Shown: positions 16,585 through 25,713, numbered from the stretch's first letter. The stretch is DNA of 64,000 nucleotides from Streptomyces sp. NRRL F-5126 (GCF_000721265.1 NZ_JOFZ01000004.1:248001-312000), one strand, 5' to 3'. Translations and numbers: made by a program. Notes: generated by a model not told the origin, from the letters alone.

Positions 16585-17598
16585 TCACTGGTCGAAGACG
16601 ATGACGCTGCGCCCGTGCGAGGTGTGCGCGTCCATGGCGTCGAGCACGGAGGGAACGTCGTCGAGCCCCACCACCGTGACCTCGGGCAGGATGCCGTGCC
16701 TCGCGGAGAAGTCCAGGGTGTCGCGGAGGTCGTGCGGAGAGCCGGACGGCGACGCCATGACATGGAGGCGGTTGAGCACCATGGGCTGCACCTGGAGCAC
16801 CAGCGGCTCCGTCTCGTAGCCGCACATCACCAGCGTCCCGTCGGGCGCCAGGCCACTCACGGCGGCGGCCGCGGTGGCGTTCGACGGCGCCGTGTTCAGC
16901 ACGACGTCCGCTCCGCCGTCCCAGGTGACGAGCGCCTCGCCCGGGTCCTCGTCCGCCGAGGCGATGAACCGTTCCGCGCCCATGGACCTGGCCGCGTCCT
17001 CACCGCGGCGCGAACGCCCCACCACGGCGACGCGCGCGCCCAGGGCCACCGCGTACCGGATGCCGAGGGAGCCCATGCCGCCCGTACCGATCACCGCGAT
17101 CCGGGAGTTCGGGCCCGCCCCCGCCTGCCGAAGGCCGTTGTACGCCGTGAGCCCCGCGCACATCAGCGGCGCCGCCGCCACCGGGTCGAGCCCGGCGGGA
17201 AGCGGCGTCGCGAAGGCGGCATCGAGGATGACGTACTCGGCGTACCCGCCGTCCACCACGATCCCGGTGATCCTCTTGCGCGGGCAGAGGATCTGCTCCC
17301 CGCGCGCGCAGTAGTCGCACGTGCCGTCGGAATCGTGCAGGAACTGGCCTCCCACCGCCGTCCCGACGGCCGGCTCCGTCACGCCCGTGCCGACCGCTTC
17401 CACCACGCCGGTCACCTCGTGGCCGGGCACGACGGGGAAGCGCGCGAAGGGGTATTCGCCGTGGAGCAGGTTCAGGTCGGAGTAGCACACGCCGCACCCG
17501 GTGACCTTGACCAGCACCTCGCCGAGGCCGGGTTCCGGGACGTCGAGATCGGTGAGGGAAAGCGGTCGGCGAACGCCCGTCGCCACAGCAGCACGCAT
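16585..17598 (-). CDS. Zinc-dependent alcohol dehydrogenase
   Basis: A 337-residue medium-chain dehydrogenase. Catalytic zinc ligands are in GCGVCYSDLNLLHG and GHEVTG; the nucleotide motif is GTGGMGSLG. In the structural-zinc loop the usual four cysteines (pattern CGxCxxC...C) read DGTCDYCARGEQILC, so the first Cys is Asp, as in some dehydrogenases that use an acidic fourth ligand. It sits between the MFS and SDR genes, all minus strand. It likely oxidises an alcohol or reduces an aldehyde handled with the SDR. Confidence 0.9.
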   Translation of the reverse strand: MRAAVATGVRRPLSLTDLDVPEPGLGEVLVKVTGCGVCYSDLNLLHGEYPFARFPVVPGHEVTGVVEAVGTGVTEPAVGTAVGGQFLHDSDGTCDYCARGEQILCPRKRITGIVVDGGYAEYVILDAAFATPLPAGLDPVAAAPLMCAGLTAYNGLRQAGAGPNSRIAVIGTGGMGSLGIRYAVALGARVAVVGRSRRGEDAARSMGAERFIASADEDPGEALVTWDGGADVVLNTAPSNATAAAAVSGLAPDGTLVMCGYETEPLVLQVQPMVLNRLHVMASPSGSPHDLRDTLDFSARHGILPEVTVVGLDDVPSVLDAMDAHTSHGRSVIVFDQ

Positions 17599-17681
17599 CA
17601 CATTCTCCAGACCTCGGGTTCTCAGTCTTGTGCGGCCCCGATCCGCCCGCAACCCGGGCCACGGGCACCCGAGTCGCCGCG

Positions 17682-18887
17682 TCACGCCCGGTGGGGAAAG
17701 GCGTGCTTCCTGCCGGCGAGGACGGTCGCGGCCGCGGCGACGAGCAGGAGCAGCGCCGCCCAGGTGATCGACGCGGCGCCGAGTCCCGCGAGCAGCAGCC
17801 CGCCGGCGAGGCCACCGACGGCGATGGCGCCCGAGAAGACCGTGATGGTGATGGACTGGGCGACGTCGGCGGCCTGCGACGCGGCGCTGATCGCGGCACC
17901 GATGAACAGGCTGGGCGAACTGCCGAACGCGAAGCCCCACGCCGCGACCGCGACGTACACCAGCACGGGCACGCCCGCGAGTACCGCCAGCACGAGCACG
18001 CAGGCAGCGAACAGCACCGTGCTGCCCACCACGAGCCCGCGCAGGTGACGGTCGATGTGCGCGCCGACCACGAGGACGCTGAGCACGGAGGCGAGGCCGA
18101 ACGCGAACAGGACCCAACCGGTCTGGCCCGCCATCCCCACGTGGGAGAGCAGGTCGGTGATGTAGGTGTAGAGGATGTTGTGCGCCACCATGTACGTCGC
18201 GAGCGCGAACAGGATGGGGCGCAGCCCGGGGACGGCCAGCACGCGCGAGATCCGGGCGTGCGCCCCGGCCCGCTGACCCGGCAGGCCCGGCAGGAACGCC
18301 AGCACCCATGCCATGGTCGCCGCGCCCGCGGCGGCCGAGGCGAAGAAGGCGAGCTGCCAGCCGCCGGCGCCGCTGAGCAGGGTCCCGAGCGGGACACCGA
18401 GGGCCAGGCCGACCGGGGTGCCCGCCAGTGCGATGGCGATGGCACGGCCCTGCCGGCCCGCCGGCGCGAGGCGTGCGGCGTAGCCGCCGAGGAGCGGCCA
18501 GACGAGCGCGGTCCCGAGGCCGGCCGCGAATCGGAGCATCAGCGTCAGCGCGAAGTCGCCCGACAGCGCGGTGAGGGTGTTGGCGACGACGACCACCGCA
18601 AGGGCCAGTTGCAGCACGTGCTTGCGCGGCCACGCGGCCGTCGCCCGGGCGAGGGGGACGGCGCCCAGTGCCGTGGCGAGCGCGTAGAGCGTGACGGTCT
18701 GGCCCGTCAGCGAGACGCTCGTGCCGAGCGTGCGGCTCATGTCCGGCAGCAGGCCCGCCGGGAGGCACTCCGTGAGGATGCTGATGAAGCCGGCCAGGAA
18801 GAGGCCGAGCAGGGCCCTGCCCGGAAGGCGGCCCTGGGGGACGGCCGGCGCGGCCGGGGCCGCGGATTCGGTGACGGTGTCGGGCAT
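17682..18887 (-). CDS. MFS exporter, AraJ/Cmx-like (DHA1)
   Basis: A 401-residue transporter with twelve hydrophobic segments. The opening ISILTECLPAGLLPDMSRTLGTS is typical of the AraJ/ProP-like DHA1 efflux group. The hallmark basic loop between TM2 and TM3 is reduced (RATAAWPRKHV), and the TM5 motif C appears as LAGTPVGLALGVPLGTLLS. It is the first gene of the minus-strand group MFS-ADH-SDR and is divergent from an XRE regulator. Export of a small toxic compound acted on by the two dehydrogenases is a reasonable guess. Confidence 0.88.
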   Translation of the reverse strand: MPDTVTESAAPAAPAVPQGRLPGRALLGLFLAGFISILTECLPAGLLPDMSRTLGTSVSLTGQTVTLYALATALGAVPLARATAAWPRKHVLQLALAVVVVANTLTALSGDFALTLMLRFAAGLGTALVWPLLGGYAARLAPAGRQGRAIAIALAGTPVGLALGVPLGTLLSGAGGWQLAFFASAAAGAATMAWVLAFLPGLPGQRAGAHARISRVLAVPGLRPILFALATYMVAHNILYTYITDLLSHVGMAGQTGWVLFAFGLASVLSVLVVGAHIDRHLRGLVVGSTVLFAACVLVLAVLAGVPVLVYVAVAAWGFAFGSSPSLFIGAAISAASQAADVAQSITITVFSGAIAVGGLAGGLLLAGLGAASITWAALLLLVAAAATVLAGRKHAFPHRA

Positions 18888-19061
18888 GGTCTTCTTCCGG
18901 TTCGGAGAGTGGGTGCCGGACCCCGGAAGCCATCGCCCGGGGACACACCGAGCGTGGATCGGGCGCGCGGACCCGGCCAGACACCTGCTTCGTCCACACC
19001 CCGCGTGGCTATCACCAGCAGGGACAGGCTGGGCCGCGTGCACCGGGGGATACTCGGGGAC

Positions 19062-20024
19062 ATGGCATCGCAACGCGCCGCCCGCCCCGGCCGGCCGGCA
19101 GCGGGGGAGCCGGCCCCGGCGACCGGCCCGCACGGCGAGTCCGCCCCGCACGGCGGGATCGACGCGCGGGCGGAGCTGAGCGAGTTCCTGCGCACCCGCA
19201 GGGCCCGCCTCAAGCCCGCCGACGTGGGGCTCACCGACCACGGCCGCCGCCGCGTGCCCGGCCTGCGACGGGAGGAGCTCGCGACGCTCGCCGGGGTCTC
19301 CGCCGCCTACTACACGCGGTTCGAGCAGGGCAACGCACGCAACGTCTCGCGCGAGGTACTGGACGCGATCTCCCGCGTACTGGAGCTCTCCGAGGCCGAG
19401 TACAGCCACCTGCTGCGCCTCGCCCAGCACAAACGGCACCGCCCGGGGCACACCCCGCCACGCCCGCCGGTGCGGGCCGAGGTACGTGAGCTGCTGACCG
19501 CGATGGAGGGCGTGCCGGCGTACGTGTGGGGCCACCGCACCGACGTGCTGGCGTGGAACCAGACCGCATCGGCCCTCTTCGGCGACTGGGCGGCCCGTGC
19601 CCCGCAGGAGCGCAACTGGGCCAGGATCACCTTCCTCGACCCCGCATCGAGGAAGCTGTACGCGGACTGGGAGTCCAAGGCGTACGACGTCGTGGGCCAA
19701 CTGCGGCTGGGCGCGGGCCTGCACGCCGACGACGCGCTGCTCGCCTCGCTGGTCGGTGAGCTGTCCATGAAGAGCGCGGACTTCCGCAGGCTCTGGGCCG
19801 CCCACGACGTCAAGCGCAAGACGCACGGCGAGATGCGGCTCGTCCACCCGCTGGTGGGCGGGCTGTCGCTGCGCTACGAGACCCTGGCGCTCCTCGGCGA
19901 TCAGGAGCAGTCGCTGACGACCTACCACGCCGCGCCCGGCTCGCCCTCCGAGGAGGCGCTGCGCCTGCTGGCCAGCTGGGGAGCGGACGCCTCGCGGGAG
20001 CCAACGCCCGGCAGGCGGGACTGA
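19062..20024 (+). CDS. XRE-family regulator with MmyB-like ligand domain
   Basis: A 320-residue DNA-binding protein. After a Pro/Ala-rich N-terminus of about 35 residues comes the family sequence SEFLRTRRARLKPADVGL, then the helix-turn-helix LATLAGVSAAYYTRFEQGNA at about residues 75-95. The C-terminal half is the MmyB-like PAS-fold domain (DVLAWNQTASALFGDW, then RITFLDP). In Streptomyces these regulators are often divergent from the SDR or exporter they control, which is the arrangement here. ATG 19062 is chosen because upstream frame sequence is the promoter region. Confidence 0.9.
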   Translation: MASQRAARPGRPAAGEPAPATGPHGESAPHGGIDARAELSEFLRTRRARLKPADVGLTDHGRRRVPGLRREELATLAGVSAAYYTRFEQGNARNVSREVLDAISRVLELSEAEYSHLLRLAQHKRHRPGHTPPRPPVRAEVRELLTAMEGVPAYVWGHRTDVLAWNQTASALFGDWAARAPQERNWARITFLDPASRKLYADWESKAYDVVGQLRLGAGLHADDALLASLVGELSMKSADFRRLWAAHDVKRKTHGEMRLVHPLVGGLSLRYETLALLGDQEQSLTTYHAAPGSPSEEALRLLASWGADASREPTPGRRD

Positions 20025-20032
20025 ACCTGCGG

Positions 20033-20057
20033 GCCGCGTGCCGCCGGCGCACGCGGC
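20033..20057 (+). terminator. Hairpin terminator
   Basis: 9-bp arms GCCGCGTGC (20033-20041) and complement (20049-20057) with a 7-nt loop, 9 bp after the XRE gene stop. Confidence 0.55.
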
Positions 20058-20379
20058 GGCCGGTGTGACGCGTTCTCAGGTGTCGAACCCGCCCGTGTGG
20101 ACGCCCGGACGACGTGCGGCGCGTATGCGCCGCGCGGCACCGCCGGGAGCGAGCGGCGCCCCGCCGGCACGACCGCGAACTGCTGATGCGCGGCACCCGC
20201 GTGCGCCGCGCACCGGAGAGGTCAGGGCCTGGCCCGAGACCGCCGCCGGCCGCACCGGAGCCATCGCGCTGCGGTGCCGACAGGTACCGAGTCGTGCCGC
20301 GTGGATCGGGACGCCGTCATAGGACGTCTGCTGACGAGCTGCGACCCGGCCGCCCGCCGCGGGGAACCCGCATCCGGGC
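20058..20379. other. Intergenic stretch, no gene seen
   Basis: About 320 bp with mixed third-position composition in all frames and no ribosome site next to a plausible start. I see no RNA gene or repeat here. Confidence 0.6.
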
Positions 20380-20427
20380 TTGCACACTTGCCGGGCGGCT
20401 AGTAAGTTACTTGCCGACCGGTAAGTA
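20380..20427 (+). promoter_or_regulatory. Promoter with TetR-type operator for the DHA2 exporter
   Basis: TTGCAC (20380-20385), a 17-nt spacer and TAAGTT (20403-20408) form a good promoter. The imperfect palindrome TACTTGCCGA/CCGGTAAGTA (20408-20427) overlaps its -10 end and start point. Bound repressor would block transcription. No TetR gene is nearby. Confidence 0.55.
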
Positions 20428-20476
20428 GCGCGGGTGCCCGTACGCCCCGCCCAACGGGAGAAACGGACGGTTCCCC

Positions 20477-22051
20477 ATGACCGCAGAAGCAACGGACGGC
20501 TCCTTGTCGCCCGCGCGGCTCTCGCCGCGGCAGATCATGGCGGCGATGGTCGCCCTGCTGATCGCCATGCTGCTCGCGATGCTCGACAACACGATCGTCG
20601 CCCCCGCACTGCCGACGATCGTGGGCGATCTCGGCGGCCTCGAGCACCTGTCCTGGGTGACGACCGGATACATCCTCGCGTCCACCGCCGCGACGCCCAT
20701 CTGGGGCAAGCTCGGCGACCTGTACGGCCGCAGGCGGACGTTCCTCGCGTCCATCGCCCTCTTCCTCGTCGGCTCGGCGCTGTGCGGCATGGCGCAGAAC
20801 TTCGGCGAACTGGTCGGCTTCCGCGCCCTGCAAGGGCTCGGCGCGGGCGGCTTGATGGTGGGCGTGCTGTCCGTCGTCGCCGAGATCGTGCCGCCCCGCG
20901 ACCGCAGCAAGTACCAGGGCGTCATGATGGCCGCGATGCCGGTCGCCATGATCGGCGGACCGCTCGTCGGCGGGTTCATCACCGACAACCTCAGCTGGCG
21001 CTGGGCCTTCTACGTCAACCTGCCGCTCGGCGTGATCGCGCTGGCCGTCGCCTGGTTCACGCTGCGCACCCTGCCCAAGGGCGCCGCAGGCGGGCGCGTC
21101 GACTGGTGGGGCGCCGCGCTGCTGACCACCTGGATCACCGCTCTCGTCCTGCTCACCAGCTGGGGCGGCGGCCAGTACGCATGGCTCTCCGCGCCCATCA
21201 TCGGCCTCGCTGCCCTGACGGTGGCGGCGTTCGCCGCCTTCGTGCTCGTCGAGCGCCGCTCGGCCTCCCCGATCATGCCGCTGAGCGTGTTCGGCAACCG
21301 CAACTTCTCGCTCGCCGGCGCGCTGGCCTTCCTGTCCGGCTTCGCGATGTTCGGAGCCGTCACCTTCCTGCCGCAGTTCCAGCAGTTCGTGCAGGGGGCC
21401 TCGGCGACCAACAGCGGCCTGCTGCTGATGCCGATGATGATCGCCGCCATGGTGGTGTCCATCGCCGGCGGTACGGTCATCAGCCGTACCGGCCGCTACA
21501 AGACGTTCCTCGTCGCCGGGGCGGCGCTCATGGCGGTCGGCCTCGGCCTGTTCGCCACCATGGACCCCTCGACCTCGTCGCTGGTCTCCGGCCTCTTCAT
21601 GGTGCCGCTCGGCATCGGCCTCGGCTGCCTCATGCAGACCACCACGCTCCTCGCGCAGAGCAGCGCCCCGCTGAAGGACGTCGGGGCGGCCACCGGGGCG
21701 TCGACGTTCCTGCGCAACATGGGCGGCTCGATCGGCGTCTCGGTCCTCGGCTCCGTCTACGCGAGCGCGCTCACCGCGAAGCTCGGCGCGGGCGGTGGCG
21801 CGGGCGGCTCGGCCCAGTCGATGACGCCGCAGGCGCTGCGGAAGCTGCCGGCCGCCGTCCAGCACCTGTTCGCCTCGGCCGTCACGCACGGAGTCGTCGA
21901 GGTGTTCGCGGTCGCCGCGATCGTCGCGGCCTGCGGGGTGGTCGTCGGCCTCCTCGTCAAGCAGGTGCCGCTGCGCGGCTTCGGCGGCGGCGCGACGAAG
22001 GTCTCCTCGTCCGGCACCGAGCCGCGGGTCGAGGAAGAGGTCGCGGTCTGA
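20477..22051 (+). CDS. DHA2-family MFS multidrug exporter (EmrB/QacA type)
   Basis: A 524-residue, 14-helix drug/proton antiporter. Motif D1 reads LDNTIVAPALPTIVGDL in TM1, motif A is GKLGDLYGRRRTF, and motif C-like MPVAMIGGPLVGGFI lies in TM5. The C-terminal tail is short and charged. It stands alone with its own promoter and a TetR-type operator. It should pump cationic or amphipathic compounds out of the cell; the substrate is not predictable. A Gly-rich external loop (GAGGGAGGS, about 440) is unusual but harmless. Confidence 0.9.
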   Translation: MTAEATDGSLSPARLSPRQIMAAMVALLIAMLLAMLDNTIVAPALPTIVGDLGGLEHLSWVTTGYILASTAATPIWGKLGDLYGRRRTFLASIALFLVGSALCGMAQNFGELVGFRALQGLGAGGLMVGVLSVVAEIVPPRDRSKYQGVMMAAMPVAMIGGPLVGGFITDNLSWRWAFYVNLPLGVIALAVAWFTLRTLPKGAAGGRVDWWGAALLTTWITALVLLTSWGGGQYAWLSAPIIGLAALTVAAFAAFVLVERRSASPIMPLSVFGNRNFSLAGALAFLSGFAMFGAVTFLPQFQQFVQGASATNSGLLLMPMMIAAMVVSIAGGTVISRTGRYKTFLVAGAALMAVGLGLFATMDPSTSSLVSGLFMVPLGIGLGCLMQTTTLLAQSSAPLKDVGAATGASTFLRNMGGSIGVSVLGSVYASALTAKLGAGGGAGGSAQSMTPQALRKLPAAVQHLFASAVTHGVVEVFAVAAIVAACGVVVGLLVKQVPLRGFGGGATKVSSSGTEPRVEEEVAV

Positions 22052-22125
22052 CGGCACCGCGCGACGTGCGCGACGTGCGCCCGGGCCCTGCGGCCCCGCC
22101 CTTCGCGGGCGGGGTCCCGCGGGCC

Positions 22126-22563
22126 TCAGGCGCGTGACCAGGAACCGAGCACCATCAACGTCTTGGTGCCGGTGATCTGGCCCGAGCGGCGCAGCCCGTC
22201 GATCACCTGCTGGAGATGGTCCAGGTCGCGCACCCGGACCTGCACGAGGGCGTCGGGGTCGCCCGCGATCGTGAAGACCGCCTGCACCTCCTGCACGGTG
22301 TACGCGCTCGCCACGATCTCCCGCACGGGCGTCGTGCCCGCGTACCGCAGCTCCACGAACGCCTCGATGCCCCAGCCGAGTTTCGCGTGGTCGATCTGGA
22401 CTGTGAAGCCCGTGATGACGCCCGACTCCCGCATCCGGTCCACCCGGCGCTTGACCGCGGCCACGGAGAGCCCGACCTCCGCGGCCATCTCCGAGAAAGT
22501 GCGCCTGCCGTCCTCCCGCAGCATGCGCAGCAAGGCGTGGTCCGTCTCGTCCAACTCCGCCAC
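22126..22563 (-). CDS. Lrp/AsnC family regulator
   Basis: A 145-residue protein with an N-terminal helix-turn-helix (FSEMAAEVGLSVAAVKRRVDRM, about 25-46) and a C-terminal RAM ligand domain (VFTIAGDPDALVQVRVRDLDHL). The start is GTG 22563, which has GGAGGG upstream; the ATG at 22650 would run through AT-rich promoter DNA. Such regulators sense amino acids. It is divergent from an acyl-CoA dehydrogenase gene, which may be its target if the pathway is branched-chain amino acid breakdown. Confidence 0.88.
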   Translation of the reverse strand: MAELDETDHALLRMLREDGRRTFSEMAAEVGLSVAAVKRRVDRMRESGVITGFTVQIDHAKLGWGIEAFVELRYAGTTPVREIVASAYTVQEVQAVFTIAGDPDALVQVRVRDLDHLQQVIDGLRRSGQITGTKTLMVLGSWSRA

Positions 22564-22592
22564 GGGGCGCCCTCCGCACTCTCTCGTCCGAA

Positions 22593-22636
22593 GCAAACTT
22601 ATACAGAAGAATGGCTCTGTCCCTAAAAATGTTTGC
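22593..22636. promoter_or_regulatory. AT-rich inverted repeat upstream of the Lrp gene
   Basis: GCAAAC (22593-22598) and GTTTGC (22631-22636) bracket an AT-rich stretch rare in this genome. This is the sort of region Lrp proteins bend and bind. Autoregulation is inferred. Confidence 0.35.
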
Positions 22637-22801
22637 GACTTCCCGGGCATTAGGCTGCAGATGCTTGCCTGTGCCCGGTCGCCGCGCTCTGATCGGCGAG
22701 TAGCGTGGCGAGCCGGGACCCGGTCCGGTGCAGGGCCGCGTCCCGCCCATCCGCAGCCGTCCGTCCGTACCCGCCCCGGTACCCGTCAGAAGGAAGCCGT
22801 C

Positions 22802-23944
22802 GTGCCCGTCGACCGTCTGCTCCCCAGCGAAGAAGCTCAGGACCTGATCGCACTGACCCGCCAACTCGCCGACCGCGAAATGGCACCCATCGTCGACACG
22901 CACGAGCGCAAGGAGACCTACCCGGAGGGTCTTTTCGCGGTGCTGGGCGAGGCCGGGCTGCTCGGCCTGCCGTACGCGGAGGACCTCGGCGGCGGCGGAC
23001 AGCCCTACGAGGTCTACCTCCAGGTCCTGGAGGAACTGGCCGCGCGCTGGGCCTCGGTGGCGGTGGCCACCAGCGTGCACACGCTCGCCGCCTTCCCGCT
23101 CATCACGTTCGGCAGCGACGCGCAGCGCGAGCGGTGGGCGCAGGACGTGCTGTCCGGCGCCCTCGTCGGCGGCTACAGCCTCTCCGAGCCGCAGGCCGGC
23201 TCCGACGCCTCCGCCATCGCCTGCAAGGCCGAGCGTACCCCCGACGGCTACCGCGTCACCGGGTCGAAGGCGTGGATCACCCACGGCGGGAAGGCCGGCT
23301 TCTACGCCCTCTTCGCGCGGACCGCGCCCGGCGGCCACGGCGTCTCCTGCTTCTTCGCCCCCGGCGCGGCGGACGGCCTCTCCTTCGGCCTTCCCGAGGA
23401 GAAGATGGGCCTGCACGCCGTGCCGACCACCGCCGCCTACTGGGACGACGCCCTGCTCGACGCCGACCGGCTGATCGGCGGGGAGGGGCAAGGACTCGAA
23501 ATCGCCTTCAGCGCCCTCGACTCGGGCCGCCTCGGCATCGCCGCGTGCGCCACCGGCCTCGCCCAGGCCGCGCTTGACGCGGCCGTCGGCTACGCCAACG
23601 AGCGCACCACCTTCGGCCGCCGCATCATCGACCACCAGGGGCTCGGCTTCCTGCTCGCCGACATGGCCGCCGCCGTCGGCTCCGCGCGCGCCACGTACCT
23701 GGACGCGGCGCGCAGGCGCGACGCGGGCCGCGACTACAGCAGGCACGCGTCGATCGCGAAGCTCACGGCGACGGACGCGGCGATGAAGGTCACCACGGAC
23801 GCCGTGCAGGTCTTCGGCGGCTACGGCTACACGCGCGACTACCCCGTCGAGAGGTACATGCGCGAGGCCAAGATCATGCAGATCTTCGAAGGCACGAACC
23901 AGATCCAGCGGCTCGTCATCAGCCGCGGCCTCGCGACCCACTGA
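22802..23944 (+). CDS. Acyl-CoA dehydrogenase
   Basis: A 380-residue FAD enzyme that introduces the alpha-beta double bond into an acyl-CoA. GTG 22802 follows AGAAGGAAG. The signatures GGYSLSEPQAGSDASAI and EGTNQIQRLVISRGLA are intact, and the catalytic base is Glu363 in FEGTNQ, the position used by short- and medium-chain enzymes. Together with the EtfBA genes 28 kb away it could pass electrons to the respiratory chain. Chain-length preference is not clear. Confidence 0.92.
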   Translation: MPVDRLLPSEEAQDLIALTRQLADREMAPIVDTHERKETYPEGLFAVLGEAGLLGLPYAEDLGGGGQPYEVYLQVLEELAARWASVAVATSVHTLAAFPLITFGSDAQRERWAQDVLSGALVGGYSLSEPQAGSDASAIACKAERTPDGYRVTGSKAWITHGGKAGFYALFARTAPGGHGVSCFFAPGAADGLSFGLPEEKMGLHAVPTTAAYWDDALLDADRLIGGEGQGLEIAFSALDSGRLGIAACATGLAQAALDAAVGYANERTTFGRRIIDHQGLGFLLADMAAAVGSARATYLDAARRRDAGRDYSRHASIAKLTATDAAMKVTTDAVQVFGGYGYTRDYPVERYMREAKIMQIFEGTNQIQRLVISRGLATH

Positions 23945-23999
23945 GGCGGGCGGGACGGCAGGGGCCAGGGGTCCGGGGGCTCTACTGCCCGGTATGGTG

Positions 24000-24028
24000 A
24001 GCGGCGGGTGGCCCGGCCACCCGCCGCT
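24000..24028 (+). terminator. Hairpin terminator after acyl-CoA dehydrogenase
   Basis: Perfect 13-bp arms (24000-24012 and 24016-24028) with a CCG loop, 55 bp after the stop codon. The following 150 bp before the next promoter show no gene. Confidence 0.8.
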
Positions 24029-24186
24029 TCCGTGCGTCCCGAGGCCGGAGGACTCCCCGCTTCCGCTCAGGAATCAACGTTTCCCAACACGTGTCCAGTA
24101 TGCGCCCGACGGCCGTGATGGGCGGATCAGGGGCGCTACGTCCGGGGGAAAACGGACGCAACTTGGTATCGCAATCGTTTCATGTC

Positions 24187-24215
24187 TTGACAGTAGACCT
24201 GGGTATTGGTGACAT
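24187..24215 (+). promoter_or_regulatory. Promoter of the ABC sugar importer
   Basis: A consensus TTGACA (24187-24192), a 17-nt spacer and TGACAT (24210-24215) lie 52 bp upstream of the binding-protein start. The half palindrome ATCGCAATCGTTTC just upstream could be a LacI-type site. Confidence 0.55.
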
Positions 24216-24266
24216 CTGTCGGGTCACGTTCGTTTGTGTTCTATTCGCGCCCCGCAAGGAGGGGTC

Positions 24267-25619
24267 ATGAAGCTTTTCTCGACTGACGGTCGACGCTCGG
24301 GACCCGGTATACCCATACCTGACATGTCGTCAATGTCCCGGCGTTCCGTGCTTCGTGGCGCCGCCCTGGGCGCCGGGGTCGTCGCGGCCGGTCCGCTGCT
24401 CAGCGCCTGCGGTGGCAGCGGCGGAAGTTCGGGCGGTAGCGGCGGCAAGACGGTCACCTTCGGCTCCAACGCGGCGGTGCCGCAGCCCAAGGGCGCGTAC
24501 CAGAAGGTCTTCGCGGCGGCCAAGAAGTCCATCGGCATCACCGTCAAGCCCAACTGGGTCGACCACAACACCTTCCAGCAGAACATCTCCAGCTACCTGC
24601 AGGGCAACCCGGACGACGTGTTCAACTGGTTCGCCGGTGAGCGCATGCAGTTCTTCGCCGGCCAGGGGCTCGCCAGCAACGTCGACGACGTCTGGAAGAA
24701 GATCGGCGCCAATTACACCGACGCCATGAAGGCGCAGAGCAAGGCGCCGGACGGGCACTACTACCTCGTGCCCTTCGACTACTACCCGTGGGCCGTCTTC
24801 TACAGCAAGAGCCTGTGGAAGAAGCACGGGTACACCGTCCCCACCACGTGGGACGAGTACATCAAGCTGGCGAAGAAGATGAAGAGCGACAAGCTCATCC
24901 CCATCGCCTTCACCAACAAGGACGGCTGGCCGTCGCTCGGCACGTTCGACTACCTGAACATGCGCATGAACGGCTTCGACTTCCACATCGAGCTGATGCG
25001 CAAGGGCGAGAAGTGGAACACGCCCCAGGTCAAGGCCGTCTTCGACCAGTGGAAGCAGCTGATCCCCTACTACTCGCCGGGGTTCGCGGGCCTCACCTGG
25101 CAGGAGGGCGCCCAGCAGCTGCTCAACCAGAAGGCCGGCATGATGGTCCTCGGCCTCGACCAGATCGGCACCATCTTCGCCGGTGACAAGGCCGACGACC
25201 TCGGCCTGTTCGCCTTCCCCGAGGTCGACCCGAAGTACGGCCAGGCCGCCGTAGAGGCGCCGATCGACGGCATGATGGTCTCGAAGTCGCCGAAGAACAA
25301 GGACGGCGCCGAGAAGCTGCTCTCCTACCTCGGCACCGCCAAGACGCAGCAGCTGTGGCTCGGCAGCAACCCGGCGGACGTCGCGACCGCCAAGGGCGTC
25401 GACACGTCGAAGTACACGCAGCCGCAGAACGACGCCGTCAAGCTGATCACCGGGGCCAAGAGCCTGTCGCAGTTCATGGACCGCGACACCCGCCCCGACT
25501 TCGCCGACCCGGTCATGATCCCGGCCATCCAGAAGTTCCTGCGGAGTCCGAACGAGATCTCCTCGATCCTTTCGAACGTCGACAAGCAGGCCAAGACCAT
25601 CTGGGCCAGCGGCAACTGA
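24267..25619 (+). CDS. Extracellular sugar-binding lipoprotein of an ABC importer
   Basis: A 450-residue family 1 (MalE-type) solute-binding protein. The N-terminus carries a twin-arginine motif (SRRSVLRG, Arg25-Arg26), a hydrophobic stretch and a lipobox LLSAC, so Cys48 should be lipidated after Tat export. A Gly/Ser tether follows, then the binding domain. ATG 24267 has AAGGAGG a few bases upstream. It is the first gene of an operon with two MalFG-type permeases; no ATPase is encoded, as is common in Streptomyces where MsiK serves many importers. The sugar is not evident. Confidence 0.92.
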   Translation: MKLFSTDGRRSGPGIPIPDMSSMSRRSVLRGAALGAGVVAAGPLLSACGGSGGSSGGSGGKTVTFGSNAAVPQPKGAYQKVFAAAKKSIGITVKPNWVDHNTFQQNISSYLQGNPDDVFNWFAGERMQFFAGQGLASNVDDVWKKIGANYTDAMKAQSKAPDGHYYLVPFDYYPWAVFYSKSLWKKHGYTVPTTWDEYIKLAKKMKSDKLIPIAFTNKDGWPSLGTFDYLNMRMNGFDFHIELMRKGEKWNTPQVKAVFDQWKQLIPYYSPGFAGLTWQEGAQQLLNQKAGMMVLGLDQIGTIFAGDKADDLGLFAFPEVDPKYGQAAVEAPIDGMMVSKSPKNKDGAEKLLSYLGTAKTQQLWLGSNPADVATAKGVDTSKYTQPQNDAVKLITGAKSLSQFMDRDTRPDFADPVMIPAIQKFLRSPNEISSILSNVDKQAKTIWASGN

Positions 25620-25626
25620 CCCGCCG

Positions 25627-25677
25627 GGCCGCCGTGCTGCCCGCGGTGCCGCGGGCGCTGCGGGCACCACGGCGGCC
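25627..25677 (+). promoter_or_regulatory. Stem-loop between binding protein and permease genes
   Basis: 18-bp arms (25627-25644 and 25660-25677) with one mismatch and a 15-nt loop. Such intra-operon hairpins usually give partial termination or protect the upstream message, so that binding protein outnumbers permease. Confidence 0.7.
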
Positions 25678-25713
25678 TGAACACACACTCCGGTGTGAAA
25701 CGACGAGGAACAC

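Noticed and set aside
16615..20024. Very long open plus-strand frames opposite the SDR-ADH-MFS genes
   Set aside because: Charged, low-complexity translations typical of antisense frames; only the XRE gene at their end is supported.
20076..20380. Minus-strand frame upstream of the DHA2 exporter
   Set aside because: It runs across the exporter promoter and has no recognisable protein features, so it is not a missing TetR gene.
24181..24200. Possible seventh BlaI-type operator before the ABC importer
   Set aside because: Only the right half (GTAGAC) matches; the left half reads CATGTC, so there is no palindrome. The overlap with the -35 box is better explained as promoter sequence.
24267..25619. 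A later start (ATG 24324) for the sugar-binding lipoprotein
   Set aside because: The ATG at 24267 has a near-consensus ribosome site, and the Tat motif is kept with a normal N-region length either way.
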